64,000 nt of DNA, taken from positions 24,520,273-24,584,272 of the forward strand of contig NC_079513.1 in NCBI RefSeq assembly GCF_000801105.2. The letters run 5' to 3'. Position numbers and translations under genes: made by a program. The notes below the pieces were generated by a model. The model worked only from the letters and a program-made list of their open reading frames with translations. It was not told the DNA's origin and made no database searches. This DNA is from Raphanus sativus. Lineage: Eukaryota; Streptophyta; Magnoliopsida; Brassicales; Brassicaceae. Shown here one piece after another: positions 47,474 to 59,386 of the stretch; position 1 is the first letter of the stretch, and each line of letters begins with the position of its first letter.

Positions 47474-50045
47474 GGGGCAGAGAAGACTATGATTATTGGA
47501 TCAGATCGGACAATATGTTAAGATTTTGTTTCTAACGATATCACTTCCGACAGCGACACAAGGTCAGTTTTATTTTGGATCACAAATGTTAAGTAAAGAG
47601 AGAATCTGATGATTTCGAAAGTGTATTTTTTATTTAAAAAGCTGTCCATTAGGCATATGTATGTATTTAGTCATGGTTAAAAGGTCATAGTGTCCTTAGT
47701 TCGTACGATTCCATAGAGCGTTCTATAGCTGATCTCGATTAATATAAAAAATCATAAGCCATTAAATTGATTAATATTAGAGAAGCATACGTTTATCTCG
47801 TTCTTGTTCATAGCTTATATACAACTCATTGTGGCTCAACAAGGTAAAAATGGCTTGATTAATTTACTGAATCTCGCTGATTGAAATCAGACTAATATAT
47901 TCACGGATTTTGTTGTTACTTTATATTTGTTAATATTGTGTGTGGATCTTATGAAACCCTTTGGAAACCTAGGTTACATTGAGGTATAACTGGTTTATAG
48001 CCCAAGTGCCTGGATAGAGGTTAATGCCAACGGACCATGTGCATTAATAAGTACCGACTGATTGGTATAGTTTTCATGATTTGAACACAAAGGAAGAAAA
48101 CATGCATATCATCAGGTAAATGGTCAGGCACTGCACAGCTCAATTTTTTTTAGAGTACCGCTAATCATTTCATGTTCAGTTTTGATTCATCATTCATGCC
48201 ACCTTGTCGTCGGCATATTAATGGATGTGATTTTAGACTTTTGGTTCAAATTAAGTTAATCTAATTAATTACGCGCAATTATAATATCATCACAAATTTT
48301 CCATGAATCAAAAACATGCATGCTTCCTAAATCTTTCCTAGCATAATCATTCCAGGTTTAAAAGTACTAGAGCATGGTTTCTTGCTTATTCAATATGCAT
48401 ATATATATTTCTTGTATATGTTTACCTCTCTCAAAACAAAATTGGAATATGTAAAGCTTATCAAAGAGGCATCTTGTGAGTTGGAGAATTAGTTATCCAA
48501 AATAGGGTCTCTTTTTCCTTATGACACGTCTTCTTCTACATGAGGATTCTATTCTCGACTCGCCACTTCCACATTTTGTAACTCGCAAAAAGCTTATTTT
48601 TTATAATTAAAAGAGAGTGATTCTATATATGAGCTAAGCACTTCATTAGCTTTCATTGTGACAAAAGATATCTTAAGGACAACGAATGTACGTAGAATAC
48701 ATATGAAAGGTAAAAACAAATACTTGTATGTATATATGCTCTTGAGGTCCCCGTTTTCATAACTTCTTTGCCATGCAACATGCAGATTCATAGATTTCCA
48801 TCATTCGGTTTGGAACACCGATCATGGTTTAATATTGGTTTATATCTAGAAAATTCATCCTAAAGTTTTTAATACAGTTTTGTTTTTGGCATAGATAATG
48901 CACATAAACTTCAAAGACATGGATATAGCCCATGATCTTTGAGATGGGGGGAAACATAGCAGAAACGATAAAACCAAGATCAGTTAGTTATGTAGATCTT
49001 CTCACTAGACCATGTCGTGATCTGGTCCCATGATGGTCGGATAAGATGCGCGTGGCCTAGACGGTCCATTCTATAGCAACATGCCAAACATTATTCGGAG
49101 AGTAAATACATTATTCAGCTAATAATTAAGCCTTAAAAAATATTGGTGGTCTCGACTCTCAACAGCATTATTACAAAAGAAGACATAGCTGATCTGTGGT
49201 GATTTTCCAAATACCTAATATGTTTCGACTAGGGTTTCTGGTAATGCAAAGCTGGGTTTATAAAAATGCAAGCATGATTCTAACCTATTTTGTGCCACTC
49301 GAAAAAAGTCAAGCAGGTCCGATTAGTAAGTACTATATAGTTAATTATTCTTTTGAAGAAAACATTTACCGCCGTTTTGTGATCGAGAACTAGTATGGCG
49401 GTAAGAACTAAGAACCTCGTAAACTTTTGTACAAAGAGGGACAAACCTAATTGGGAGAGATCTTAGTCATGAGGTAAGCCGGAAGACTGTTTGTATTAAC
49501 ACGTATCAAACTAATATATATAGATTTCCAAAATGATTAATCAAAATCTGGATTTTTGTAACCCTAGCTATTGTCACCCATGATTTTAAGATTACCACAT
49601 AACCTATGACTCTTTTGACATTTTACAATTATATCGAATCTTTTTCCAACGTGTTGATGGCTATAAGCACGTATAAGAACATTTATCCAATAAACAAAAC
49701 GAACATTTCTTTTCCAACTGCAGATGCTATCCTTTCTACATTTGCTGACATATATATTGTATATACGTATATGTAAGAATACAAAAATTTAATAGATTCG
49801 ATGATGGATGCAATGTACGACTCTTGGACCTCAAAGTTTGGCCTGCTAGAAGACCAATAGCCAACTTAATTGGGTTCATGCATGCATGGTGGAATCTCTA
49901 CAATGTTTTATTCGTTTTGTGACAGTCCCCTGTACAATTGATATTTTTATATATAGTTTGCAAACATATCCCCCATATAAGATGAATTATATGAACACTT
50001 CTTTAATCCTAACTACTGTACTAACTGAATCATTTTTTAAGAAAC

Positions 50046-50116
50046 GTTTGTTTTGATACTTCTTTTTTTGAATACCAGAATGTTTGAGGCTGAAACCTAT
50101 AGTTTGTTTTGATACT
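50046..50116 (-). mobile_element. Short retroposed insertion with 15-bp target duplication (minus)
   Basis: GTTTGTTTTGATACT at 50046-50060 recurs exactly at 50102-50116. The 41-base insert, read on the minus strand, ends CTGGTATTC followed by A7 and GA. It is the longest insert of the micro-insertion set. Confidence 0.72.
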
Positions 50117-50498
50117 CGGGATCTTATGCATAATGATTATAATAATCTCGGTCTAGATAATACATTTTGATAGATATGCAAGCCTGTAGATATGTGATTC
50201 AAGTATTATAAACTGTAGTAATATCTCAAGAATTATACAATACTAAATTTCTGAGGAAATTCAAACTTTCAATTGTAGAAATAAACTAGTAATTTATGAA
50301 TTAATTTAGAGGGACAAAAATCGCACGGTTGCACACAAGGGGTTAATTAGTTTTTTACTTTTAGATAAGTGTTAAATGTAGTATTCCATTTTGCTGTGTA
50401 TGAAATGTTTATGAAAATGTACGTTATAGGATAAGAGGAGTATGACTCATGAGCAATCTTTTATAGAATATGTGCCATTATACTCTTTTTTTACATGT

Positions 50499-50530
<32 letters not shown>

Positions 50531-50534
50531 GTAA

Positions 50535-50945
50535 TTTTTTTTTTTTAATAAACCCTATCGGCTGATCCGGTCGGTCCGGTAGGAACGCACCGAAGTGCTA
50601 CATTGTGGACTAACTCCCGCGATTCAACGGTTCAACGGTTCAACGGACACCATGAGATCCGAGCGTACTCGGGTCGAACGGACCATGAGATCTATGAGAT
50701 CATGAGATCCAAATTGGGTCACCACACTGCCTGTCCCGAGTTTAGAATGTCTTCCGACTAATGCCAGGGATAAACAGGCCGCCTGCATTTCTGGCTACCA
50801 GGTAAACCAATTGGGGCAAAGCCCAATTGACAGATTTCCCAAACAAAGTGTTGTTAACAGTAAGGAAGGAGAATTGAACCCATGACGTGGGAGTTGCACC
50901 CTTAGCCAAGAGACGTCCTACCACTAGCCCAACACTTTGCGGGCG
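50535..50945 (-). mobile_element. tRNA-derived SINE with 12-bp target duplication
   Basis: TATATATAGTAA at 50523-50534 recurs at 50946-50957. On the minus strand the head begins near 50945 and carries an A-box (TGGGCTAGTGGTAGGA) and a B-box (GGGTTCAATTCTCC) spaced as in a tRNA. The tail ends in an A-run (T-run at 50535-50546). The body contains a triple TTCAACGG repeat and several ATGAGATC repeats. At 411 bases it is long for a SINE. The target repeat is AT-rich but exact, and both ends agree with the element boundaries. Confidence 0.82.
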
Positions 50946-51095
50946 TATATATAGTAAATTAAGTTGATATATAATGTTCTTTAAAAAGGTAGAACCAAAT
51001 AACCAATGACGATGGTAAAAATAAGATGGCGAGGACGGATCGTGGCATCACATATTACCATGGCATGTACAATCGTCCGTACGTTGCGTGGTTGC

Positions 51096-51135
51096 AACTC
51101 AATTTGCCTTTCACACAAAAAAAAACTCAATTTGC
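51096..51135 (+). mobile_element. Micro-insertion with 12-bp target duplication (poly-A, plus)
   Basis: AACTCAATTTGC at 51096-51107 recurs exactly at 51124-51135. The 16-base insert is CTTTCACAC followed by A7. Confidence 0.7.
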
Positions 51136-52395
51136 ATACATTTATCGATTCTTTTTTTTTTTAGAAACATGTATCCAATTATAAAAAGTAGATCGTAGAT
51201 GCCAGAATAAGTTAACTGGACCAATAAATTATATTTACATATATTCGGGTTTCGCTCTATTTATCTATTGATATTGTTACGTGGAGCAATCAGATTGAAA
51301 AGATGAGTTTGGCGTCAGCTCGAAAAATGATCAAACCAGCGACAACAAAACGCGTGTTCTCTCAAAAAGGATTCCGAATTATGTTCTACAAAAGAAAAAA
51401 TCTTGCACCAAATTCCAAATTTTCAAAAAAATATAATATCCATTTTCGAAAAAAGGAATTCTCCTTTTGTGGCGTCAAATTAACAAGTTCACCTTAAAAT
51501 ATATAAACATGTAGATTCGTTTGCATCGAAAATATAGATTAGAAAAAAAATCATTTTTTTTTTTGAAGAAAAAGAAAAAAAAACCATGTTGTTGGCTATA
51601 TAGTAATCCCAAAAGGCAACATGAATATTTATTATGTTATATATACTACATAGGTCTATTTATTTATTGATTTACTTATTTATCGTTGTATGGTCTTACT
51701 CTTACTCTTATCCACTTGATTTCCAGAGATTTAGCTAAAGAAAATATAGATAACCCTTTATACGAGTTATGCAGATGCGGCCATTCTGTTATTAAGTATA
51801 GCAATACAATTATGTTGAATAAATAACATTGCAACGTAATATTCGCACTGAACTTCACAAGTTTTTTTTCTGTTTATGCAAAGTTCACAGATTTCATTGA
51901 TGCACAAACAACGTTTTACCTACTTTTACCTCATCATATATATATATATATATTGCTACTCTTTAGCCTTCAAGTTCCATTCACTGCATTTTGTCCATCA
52001 GGAGGCAACAGAATAAGCTTCTTATAGTTTACAGGGGATAAGGTCGGCAGTAAGCAACTACTATTCTACTACAATATGTTTTTGGAGGAATAATGGGATG
52101 TGATACTTGCTCTGGCGCATCCGAGTACCCTATTCAGTGTGTCGTAAAGCTATCAAAAGATGATGTGTTAGTTAACATGATTGCAGTTAACGTTCGATGC
52201 ATGTTCAAAGTGATTGATCGATAAAAATTGAGAACTAGGATGGAGCTCCCGGGAATCCGAACAAAAATGAGTGTACATATTTCTTCCGCATGTCTAAGAG
52301 GGACTATCCGCCAATTGTATCTCCAAGGTATTTTCTAAGAGTTGAGGCACAAAGGGCCTCCCAAACATGGCCATATTGACAAAAGCATTAGCATC

Positions 52396-52435
52396 AACAT
52401 GTTCGTAGGTTTATAAAAAAACATGTTCGTAGGTT
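52396..52435 (+). mobile_element. Micro-insertion with 16-bp target duplication (A-rich, plus)
   Basis: AACATGTTCGTAGGTT at 52396-52411 recurs exactly at 52420-52435. The insert is just TATAAAAA. Confidence 0.65.
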
Positions 52436-53138
52436 AGTTAACTCTAAACTGTTTTTAAAAAGCCCAAAACTCACTCCCACCAATATGACATATACTTCTA
52501 TATTTGTCTCTTAAATTTATTTTGGATAAACGGGCTTAACTAAACTAATACCCATGAAACAGAATTGTTAATATTGGCCAAGGTGTAGTGTAGATTATTT
52601 TACCTCGACTATCAATACCATATATTAGATCATTATCAAAGATGTAATTGTTATCCTTCTTATTTGTGTGTGTATATATATACGTGTGTGAGTGGTTTGA
52701 CATTGCATTGTCATGATTTATGAACAAGGGAATCATTAAATTAAGTGGACCATTAGTCCACACTAATACTCTTGATTACGTGTAACGTAACTTTACCCTT
52801 GAATTAATTTGGTCCAGTTTTCTTTTAAATACTAATTATATCAGTGAAAATCTTTGAACTTCAATTTTTGTCTGTCCATGCCCTACAGGAGATAAATGAT
52901 CATTGTTTTCTGATTTAATTGGTTTTCTTTTTTTGCGCTTATCAAAACATATTATAAATATATACATCATTTCCATAAAACTAAAAATAGTATAAGTAAA
53001 TTAAGCAAAAAGAACTTACAGGTCCAACCACCGAATCCGTTGTAAATACAATTGAAACTTAGGAAGTGCTAATGTCTCTGTAAAATTTAAGCACACGTTA
53101 AGGAGTCTGGTCAACAATCATTGACTACACATGCTAAT

Positions 53139-53148
53139 GACACGTGTC
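53139..53148. promoter_or_regulatory. Perfect G-box palindrome GACACGTGTC
   Basis: A 10-base palindrome with a CACGTG core (bZIP/bHLH site, ABRE-like), about 1.95 kb before the PBL27 start and inside a block (53090-53330) richer in GC than its surroundings. TTGAC W-box cores lie at about 53121. No gene is assigned to it. Confidence 0.35.
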
Positions 53149-54324
53149 CTATGATGAGAGGATCGACGGTGGTCAGCTTAGAAAGGAGCCGTCCTCTTTG
53201 ATCACGTAGCAACAAGTCCATTGTGTTTTCCCGACAACGGAGGCAATTATCCACAACGCTCATGTGCATTGTCTGTTATGAAACTCCTCCTAGCTGTTAA
53301 ACTGCCACGCGTCGTTCTAACCAAATATTAAATTAAATTACTTTATAATTTGGAAATAGAAGTTCAATTTTAATATACTGTGTTCGAAGAGAGATAATTT
53401 GACGTTTTTTTAACTTCCAGTACATGTGTTATAAAATCATGATCTTCAGAATATATAGATAGGAAAACTGACATTTTCTAGTTAACAATAGTTTATTATT
53501 ATAAATCAGTGTAGGATAAGAAACGGTCTTCTAATGTGACAAATTTGTTAGTTTAAAATTTATGTTGATGACTCGATGTGTTTTTACTTCAGACTGATTT
53601 GTTGGATTTGAGCAACTACCACTAATATACATTGGACGTTAAGTTCTAAATTAAACTAATTTAATATTAATTGATATAAGTCTTATGAAACGGTTAACAA
53701 ATAAGCTGGAGGAATAAATGTAGCCAAACTTTTTTTCTGATTGCGACTCTGCGAGTCAGCTTGGTTGATGTTCCTTTTAAGCCAGCATTTAAAATTGGAA
53801 CTTTTCCTTTTCTAGAAAACCCACTTTGTAATTTCAATAAAACTAATAGAGGACATAATTATTTTTAAAGTTGCTAGACGTTATAATTTGACCAAATGCC
53901 TTATTTCAAAGATGACAAGATTTCCTTTTATAACTTTTAGTTTCTTTTTATGTCAATATAGCCATGTAGGGGATTTAGTTTGCAGGCTAATAAGTTGATT
54001 TACACTAAACTCTAATGTTAAATGGAGTATTAGTGGAAAAAAAAGAAATGAATAATAGTGAATGAATTGTATGTATAATTTTACTAATGATATTTGGAAA
54101 ATAATTACAGATAATTAATTATGTTATACATATAAGTGTTAGTGCTATTCGCAAAATAGTTATATACATTTCTTATTGATTTTGAAGGAGAAAATAAAAG
54201 AAATGGTGGGTATTGTTTATTTCACAATTCACAAGGCATGAGATGAGCGCATAAGCATATCCTCTATGTGGGGCCTTCTTTCCGACCGTAATGATTTTTA
54301 TTTCTCTTCTGAAGACGTTAATTT

Positions 54325-54387
54325 AGGCTTAAATTGTAATTGTTGATCAAAAAAAAAAAAAAAAAAAAAAAGGCTTAAATTGTAATT
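54325..54387 (+). mobile_element. Micro-insertion with 17-bp target duplication (poly-A, plus)
   Basis: AGGCTTAAATTGTAATT at 54325-54341 recurs exactly at 54371-54387. The insert is GTTGATC followed by A22, the longest A-run of the set and the clearest example. Confidence 0.85.
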
Positions 54388-55085
54388 AGCCTAAAAATGT
54401 ATTTAGCCTCAAACTGCATAACCACACATGTATGATATGCTTATTTTTTCATAACACATTTCATCACTTTGCATAATTAATACCATATCTGGCTATAGCT
54501 AAACTTGTATAGTCCAGTATGTTTATCACCTTAGTGTATGTGATATTTTTTAAGATTTTTATTAAAAAAAAAATATTTTTCAAAAGATAATATAATTTAG
54601 CACTAGCCTCGCATTTAAACAAAAAATTATTCCCTTAATCCCGTCTTTAACTTTTCATTAAAGACATTACATCTTTTTATAAAACGAAAAAAAAAAGAAA
54701 TTATCACTTTGATGATTTTATTACATATCAAACCATTTGTAATAAAATTTCATAATCTTTTTTTTTTCTTTCTATTTTTTTCCCTTCACCTTCCTTTCTC
54801 TTCTCGCGTAACACCCCCACATCCAAAAAAAAAGGTTTCCTCGATTTGTTGATCTGCCGCTGGTCTCGATCTCCCTCCAAAGATCTCGTGAAAGAAAGAG
54901 AGAGAGATGCATTGGGAAAAGGCTGAGCCTTTCCGTCTTTAGTACTCTGTTTTCCTGTTTGGTTTCACAGTAAAAAAATAAATAATCTCGAGATGTGTTG
55001 AGAGCTGATTATGTTTGGATAATCTCCAGTTTATTGATTCCGTCTGAAAAAGGTTTACTTTGTTTGTCTGAATTAAGCTTCGGAG

Positions 55086-57464
55086 ATGAGTGGGTGTTGT
55101 TTGCCTTGCTTTGGATCTTCTGCTGCTAAAGACGCTGCTGATTCTAAAGATTCGTTGAAGAAAGACGTTTCAGTTAAAGACGGTTCTGTTACTCACCACT
55201 CTCACCATGTCAGCTTAGGTATATTAAACCTTTTGGTGATCTGTTGAGTTTTTTTTGGTCTCTTAGATCGATTTTAAGTTTATGGGTTTCTCATAAAGTT
55301 TGTTCCTTTTGGTGATATGATTTATAGAAATAAATGTTTTATATTTATGATCTTAACTCATTTGCTTTCTGAGCTTGTAGGACTCTAGTTCATTAGATCT
55401 GATGTGTTTTGTGTGAGTTTTGATTATAGTTTATGAAGGGTATTTACAGTTCCTACTTAGTTATCTACTTAACTTCATAGGCTGTTTCTATAATTCTAGA
55501 CATCACTAGTTCAATGTTCGGTCTACTACTACTACTACTACTAGTTAGTTACTTTATCAGCTGCTTCCTGTGCATTGCTTTGTGTAACTGAAAGTACTAA
55601 TCTTTTCCTTTTTTTTTTCTTTGTAGACAAATCAAAGTCTCGAGGAGGTTCTGAACACAAGAAGGAGCTAACCGCTCCAAAAGAAGGGCCAACCGCTCAT
55701 ATCGCCGCACAAACATTTACTTTCCGAGAGTTAGCCGCCGCCACTAAAAACTTCAGACCGGAATGTCTTCTTGGAGAAGGAGGTTTCGGACGTGTTTACA
55801 AGGGCCGTCTAGAGAGCACAGGACAGGTTGAAAAAGAAGTTCTTGAAAACCAATCTCAACAGAATCATATCCTTTTGTTTAATTTTCTCAAAAATGAAAC
55901 TCACCCGTCTTGTTTTTCTTACAGATAGTAGCTGTTAAACAGCTAGATCGAAACGGTCTGCAAGGGAACAGAGAGTTTCTTGTAGAGGTTCTGATGCTGA
56001 GCCTTCTGCATCATACCAATCTTGTGAATTTGATTGGTTATTGCGCTGATGGTGACCAGCGTCTTCTTGTCTACGAGTATATGGCACTAGGCTCCTTGGA
56101 GGATCATCTACACGGTAATCATATCTACTACATTTGGAACTACTAGTGAGAACTCGAACCTACCATATATAGAAACTAGGCATTGTCTAGTCTTATTGTA
56201 TTTGCTATATTTGGAAAGTTTTTAGCTTGTGTTTGATGTATTTATAGTAAGTATCAAATCATTAGCTAGCAGATAAAGAGTTTTTTGTTTTTGTTTGTAC
56301 AGATCTTCCACCGGATAAAGAGCCTCTAGACTGGAACACAAGGATGACAATAGCGGCAGGAGCAGCTAAAGGACTCGAGTATTTGCATGATAAGGCGAAC
56401 CCGCCTGTGATCTACAGAGACTTGAAATCGTCCAATATTCTTCTCGGAGATGGCTATCACCCAAAGCTATCAGATTTCGGTTTAGCTAAGTTAGGTCCTG
56501 TGGGGGACAAAACACACGTCTCAACCCGTGTTATGGGCACATACGGCTACTGTGCACCAGAATACGCCATGACAGGGCAGCTCACACTTAAATCAGATGT
56601 TTACAGCTTTGGAGTTGTGTTTCTAGAGCTTATCACTGGCCGAAAGGCCATAGATAACGCTCGAGCACCCGGAGAGCACAACCTAGTCGCATGGGTACGT
56701 TAAAAAATCTCAACTTTGCATGTAACAAAAACATAAAGTCTCAACCTTTACCTAAAGTCTGAACCTTTTTGTAGTCTGATGTTATAACTATGTTTTGGGT
56801 CGTTGTGGTTACACAGGCTAGGCCGTTGTTCAAAGATCGTAGGAAGTTTCCGAAGATGGTTGATCCATCGCTGCAAGGGCGTTATCCAATGCGTGGTTTG
56901 TATCAAGCGCTTGCGGTTGCAGCAATGTGTTTACAGGAGCAAGCAGCGACAAGACCGTTGATAGGGGACGTGGTGACAGCTCTAACTTACTTAGCTTCTC
57001 AAACGTTTGACCCTAACGCGCCGAGCGGCCAAAACAGTAGAAGCAGTGGTGGTGGCGGGCCGCCGTTCATCAGGACGAGGGATGAACGGAGGAGTTTAGG
57101 AGATGGGAGTAGTTTGGATAGTCCTGCAGAGACTCGTAGCCGGCTAGGGTCACCGGCGGCTCACAAGAACTCTCCTGATTACAGGAGAAGGGATATGGCG
57201 AGGGAAGTAGTGAACGCTGGATCAGAGGCAGGGAGCGAGGCTGGAGGAGGGTCAGGGAGGAAGTGGGGGTTGAGCGATGTGGAAGGGACAGAGTCACAGA
57301 GAGGGAGTCCAGCGAGCGTTGGGAGGGGAACGAGAGGGACTCCGAGGAACAGGGATTTAGATAGAGAGAGAGCTGTGGCGGAGGCAAAGGTGTGGGGAGA
57401 GAATTGGAGGGAGAGGAAGAGAGGTACCAATGGACCGGGCAGCTTTGATAGTTCTAATGACTGA
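55086..57464 (+). CDS. Receptor-like cytoplasmic kinase PBL27 (RLCK VII)
   Basis: Five exons (55086-55218, 55627-55826, 55925-56114, 56303-56694, 56817-57464) total 1563 bases, 520 residues, intact. The N-terminus [10 protein letters not shown] has cysteines suited to palmitoylation; Gly is at position 3, so classic N-myristoylation is unlikely. The kinase domain runs from about residue 85: [26 protein letters not shown] (Tyr in place of the usual His), DFGLAKLGP and [15 protein letters not shown] long Ser/Arg/Gly-rich tail ends [11 protein letters not shown]. In Arabidopsis, PBL27 (At5g18610) acts at the plasma membrane under CERK1 and passes chitin perception to a MAP kinase cascade. Confidence 0.93.
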
Positions 57465-57992
57465 GAAGGGAAAGATTTGAAAAGCTTTGTATGTCTGAAC
57501 ATGAGATACGTTTTGTCTTTATGGCAAGAGGGGTCATATGGGAACATTTGTCGGGTCTGGTCGGGTCAGTTGTCGGATTTGATGTCTGAGTCAGAGAAGA
57601 GAGTGTATCATGGTTGAAGCTCAAGAACTAGAAGAATGGTGAGTAGAGGGAGATTAGGAGGGGAAGAATATGTTTTTTCCAAGTCATGTTTTTGTATTCT
57701 GTTAAATGGGGTTGTATATTATGTAATAGGGAAGGGAGAGTCTTGAGTAGATTTTAATGTTTCTACTGTTTTTAATGTATCATGCATGTGTATGGATTTG
57801 AGTCTATGGAAAGAGAGAGAAAAAAGAAAAAGAGACCAGTCAGTCTTACCAGTTAAGTCGGCTTCTTTTCTTTGTCACTCTTAGTGGGGAACTCGAGATG
57901 AGACCACCTACGGTTATGTACTCTGTTCAGATCCGACCAGAAAAGGAGACTTCACTATTCTGTCCACATCTTCCCTCGGCAAAGTAATATAG

Positions 57993-58055
57993 TTTTTTTT
58001 TTGATAAACTCGGCTGATCCGGTCGGACTATGAAAAACGCATTTAGTGCTACAAC
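57993..58055 (-). mobile_element. SINE 3'-tail fragment
   Basis: A T-run then GATAAACTCGGCTGATCCGG and TCGGACTATG, close to the tail of the SINE at 50535 (AATAAACCCTATCGGCTGATCCGGTCGG). Only about 60 bases align, so this is a strongly 5'-truncated copy. The target duplication was not found. Confidence 0.6.
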
Positions 58056-58194
58056 ATCATCACCATGCGTTTGTTAATTAGTTGTAATCTAAAAGTAGAA
58101 GCTTCATCCATAGAAGTGTTCTCAAAGATGATCTCTAACGTATTCAAAAGGATAAAAAGGGAATGGAGATCCGAATGTGTATGATAGAAATAGT

Positions 58195-58231
58195 AAGATA
58201 CTAAGATGTAAAAAAAAGATACTAAGATGTA
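58195..58231 (+). mobile_element. Direct repeat flanking an A-run only
   Basis: AAGATACTAAGATGTA at 58195-58210 recurs exactly at 58216-58231, separated by A5. It has the layout of the micro-insertions but carries nothing except A, so a simple tandem duplication with slippage is equally possible. Confidence 0.45.
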
Positions 58232-59386
58232 CACGAAAGGAATACTTTTATTTGGAACAGCCCTAAAAAAAGTCCTTTCTCTCCCAAAACAAAAAAGCAC
58301 CGCAACACAGATCTGAACGTTTAAGTTCCGGCGGTCGTCTTCCTGTGCGTGATCGTCGGAGGCAGTTTCCTCTCTTTCTCCTCTTTTCTATTTGTTTCGT
58401 CTTGCTATCTTCCTTTCCTCCGTCGACATGCGTGAGGCTGTGGAACAGAGCTCCGCCTAGGGCCAATCTGGATCCGCTCGGGGGGGGGGGGGGGGGTGTT
58501 AGATCCGAGGTTGTGGGCTTCTCTCTGGAGTCTCTGCGAGGCGGTGGAAGTTGTGGTAGTTCGGAGTCGGCTTTTGGCGTTCACATCTCTGGTCTCTATT
58601 TTATCTTTGTAGATCTCGAGGTGTGAACAGAGGTTGAGGCGTGTGGCGGTTGCGATGGACTCTCTCCTCCGTTCTGGTTATATGGGTTATCCGAGGTGCT
58701 CACCTCGTCGTGGAGTGGGGTGTAAGCTTTCTTTCGTCGGTGACTTGGCGTCTTGTTTCTGTTCGAAGGTTTGTGCTTTGCTCAAGGGTGATGGCGTTGA
58801 CTCTGGTTTCGTCTGAACGTGCACAGAGGATGAAGCAGCTGGGTAGTTGTTTTTTTCGCTGTGGTTTGCGTTTGCAATCAATGTTAAAGGTTCAAAGAGT
58901 TGTCGTCTATGGCTCCTCTTCCTCTTCTCGGATATTGCTTACCCTTTGTCCTATCCTCGTGGCTGCAAGGTTGTGTTGCTCTGGCCGTGTGTGTTCATGA
59001 GCATTTCAGTACCGCATTACTTGTTGTTCTCCCGTTTCTCCAGCGGGTTTCAACAGTTTTTTCGCAGATTAGACCGGCTCATGTTCTGTGATGCTGGAGA
59101 AAGGTTCGGTCCGAGTCTCTGATTTGGTCAGTCGTGGGTCTTGTGTCGAAGTGGAGACTTTCTTGAGGGATGGTCATCCCGATGCGTGGTGGACCCTTGG
59201 TCTTCCTCGTAGGCAATTTCTCTTCTTATTTGCAGGTACTGAAGAACTCGACTTTGCTTGCTTCTTTCTCAGCCGTTTCAAGTATCGGTCTGGTGGGTTT
59301 CAGAGGTTCTGGTTGCTGCTCTTCGGGTATGCTTTCATATTCCTCTCTTCCTTTTCGGCTTTAAGTTCTTCAATGTCAGTGGAGGT
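58232..59386. other. GC-richer unidentified stretch with a G17 run
   Basis: Stands out from the AT-rich surroundings. The plus strand has several overlapping open frames (for example 58345-58626 and 59088-59462), none with recognisable motifs. It may be retroelement leader or degraded coding DNA. A run of 17 G lies at 58480-58496. Confidence 0.4.

Larger units (their letters stand above)
47480..55085. other. Intergenic, 7.6 kb, no gene supported
   Basis: AT-rich, with stops in all frames. Contains a SINE (50535), micro-insertions (50046, 51096, 52396, 54325), (AT)n at 50505-50530 and 51938-51952, and a more balanced block near 53090-53330 that holds a G-box. The last 300 bases are probably the PBL27 leader (purine-rich AAGAAAGAGAGAGAG near 54891). 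Confidence 0.5.

Noticed and set aside
51540..51585. T-run plus GAAG and A-run as a micro-insertion
   Set aside because: No repeat other than A-runs flanks it.
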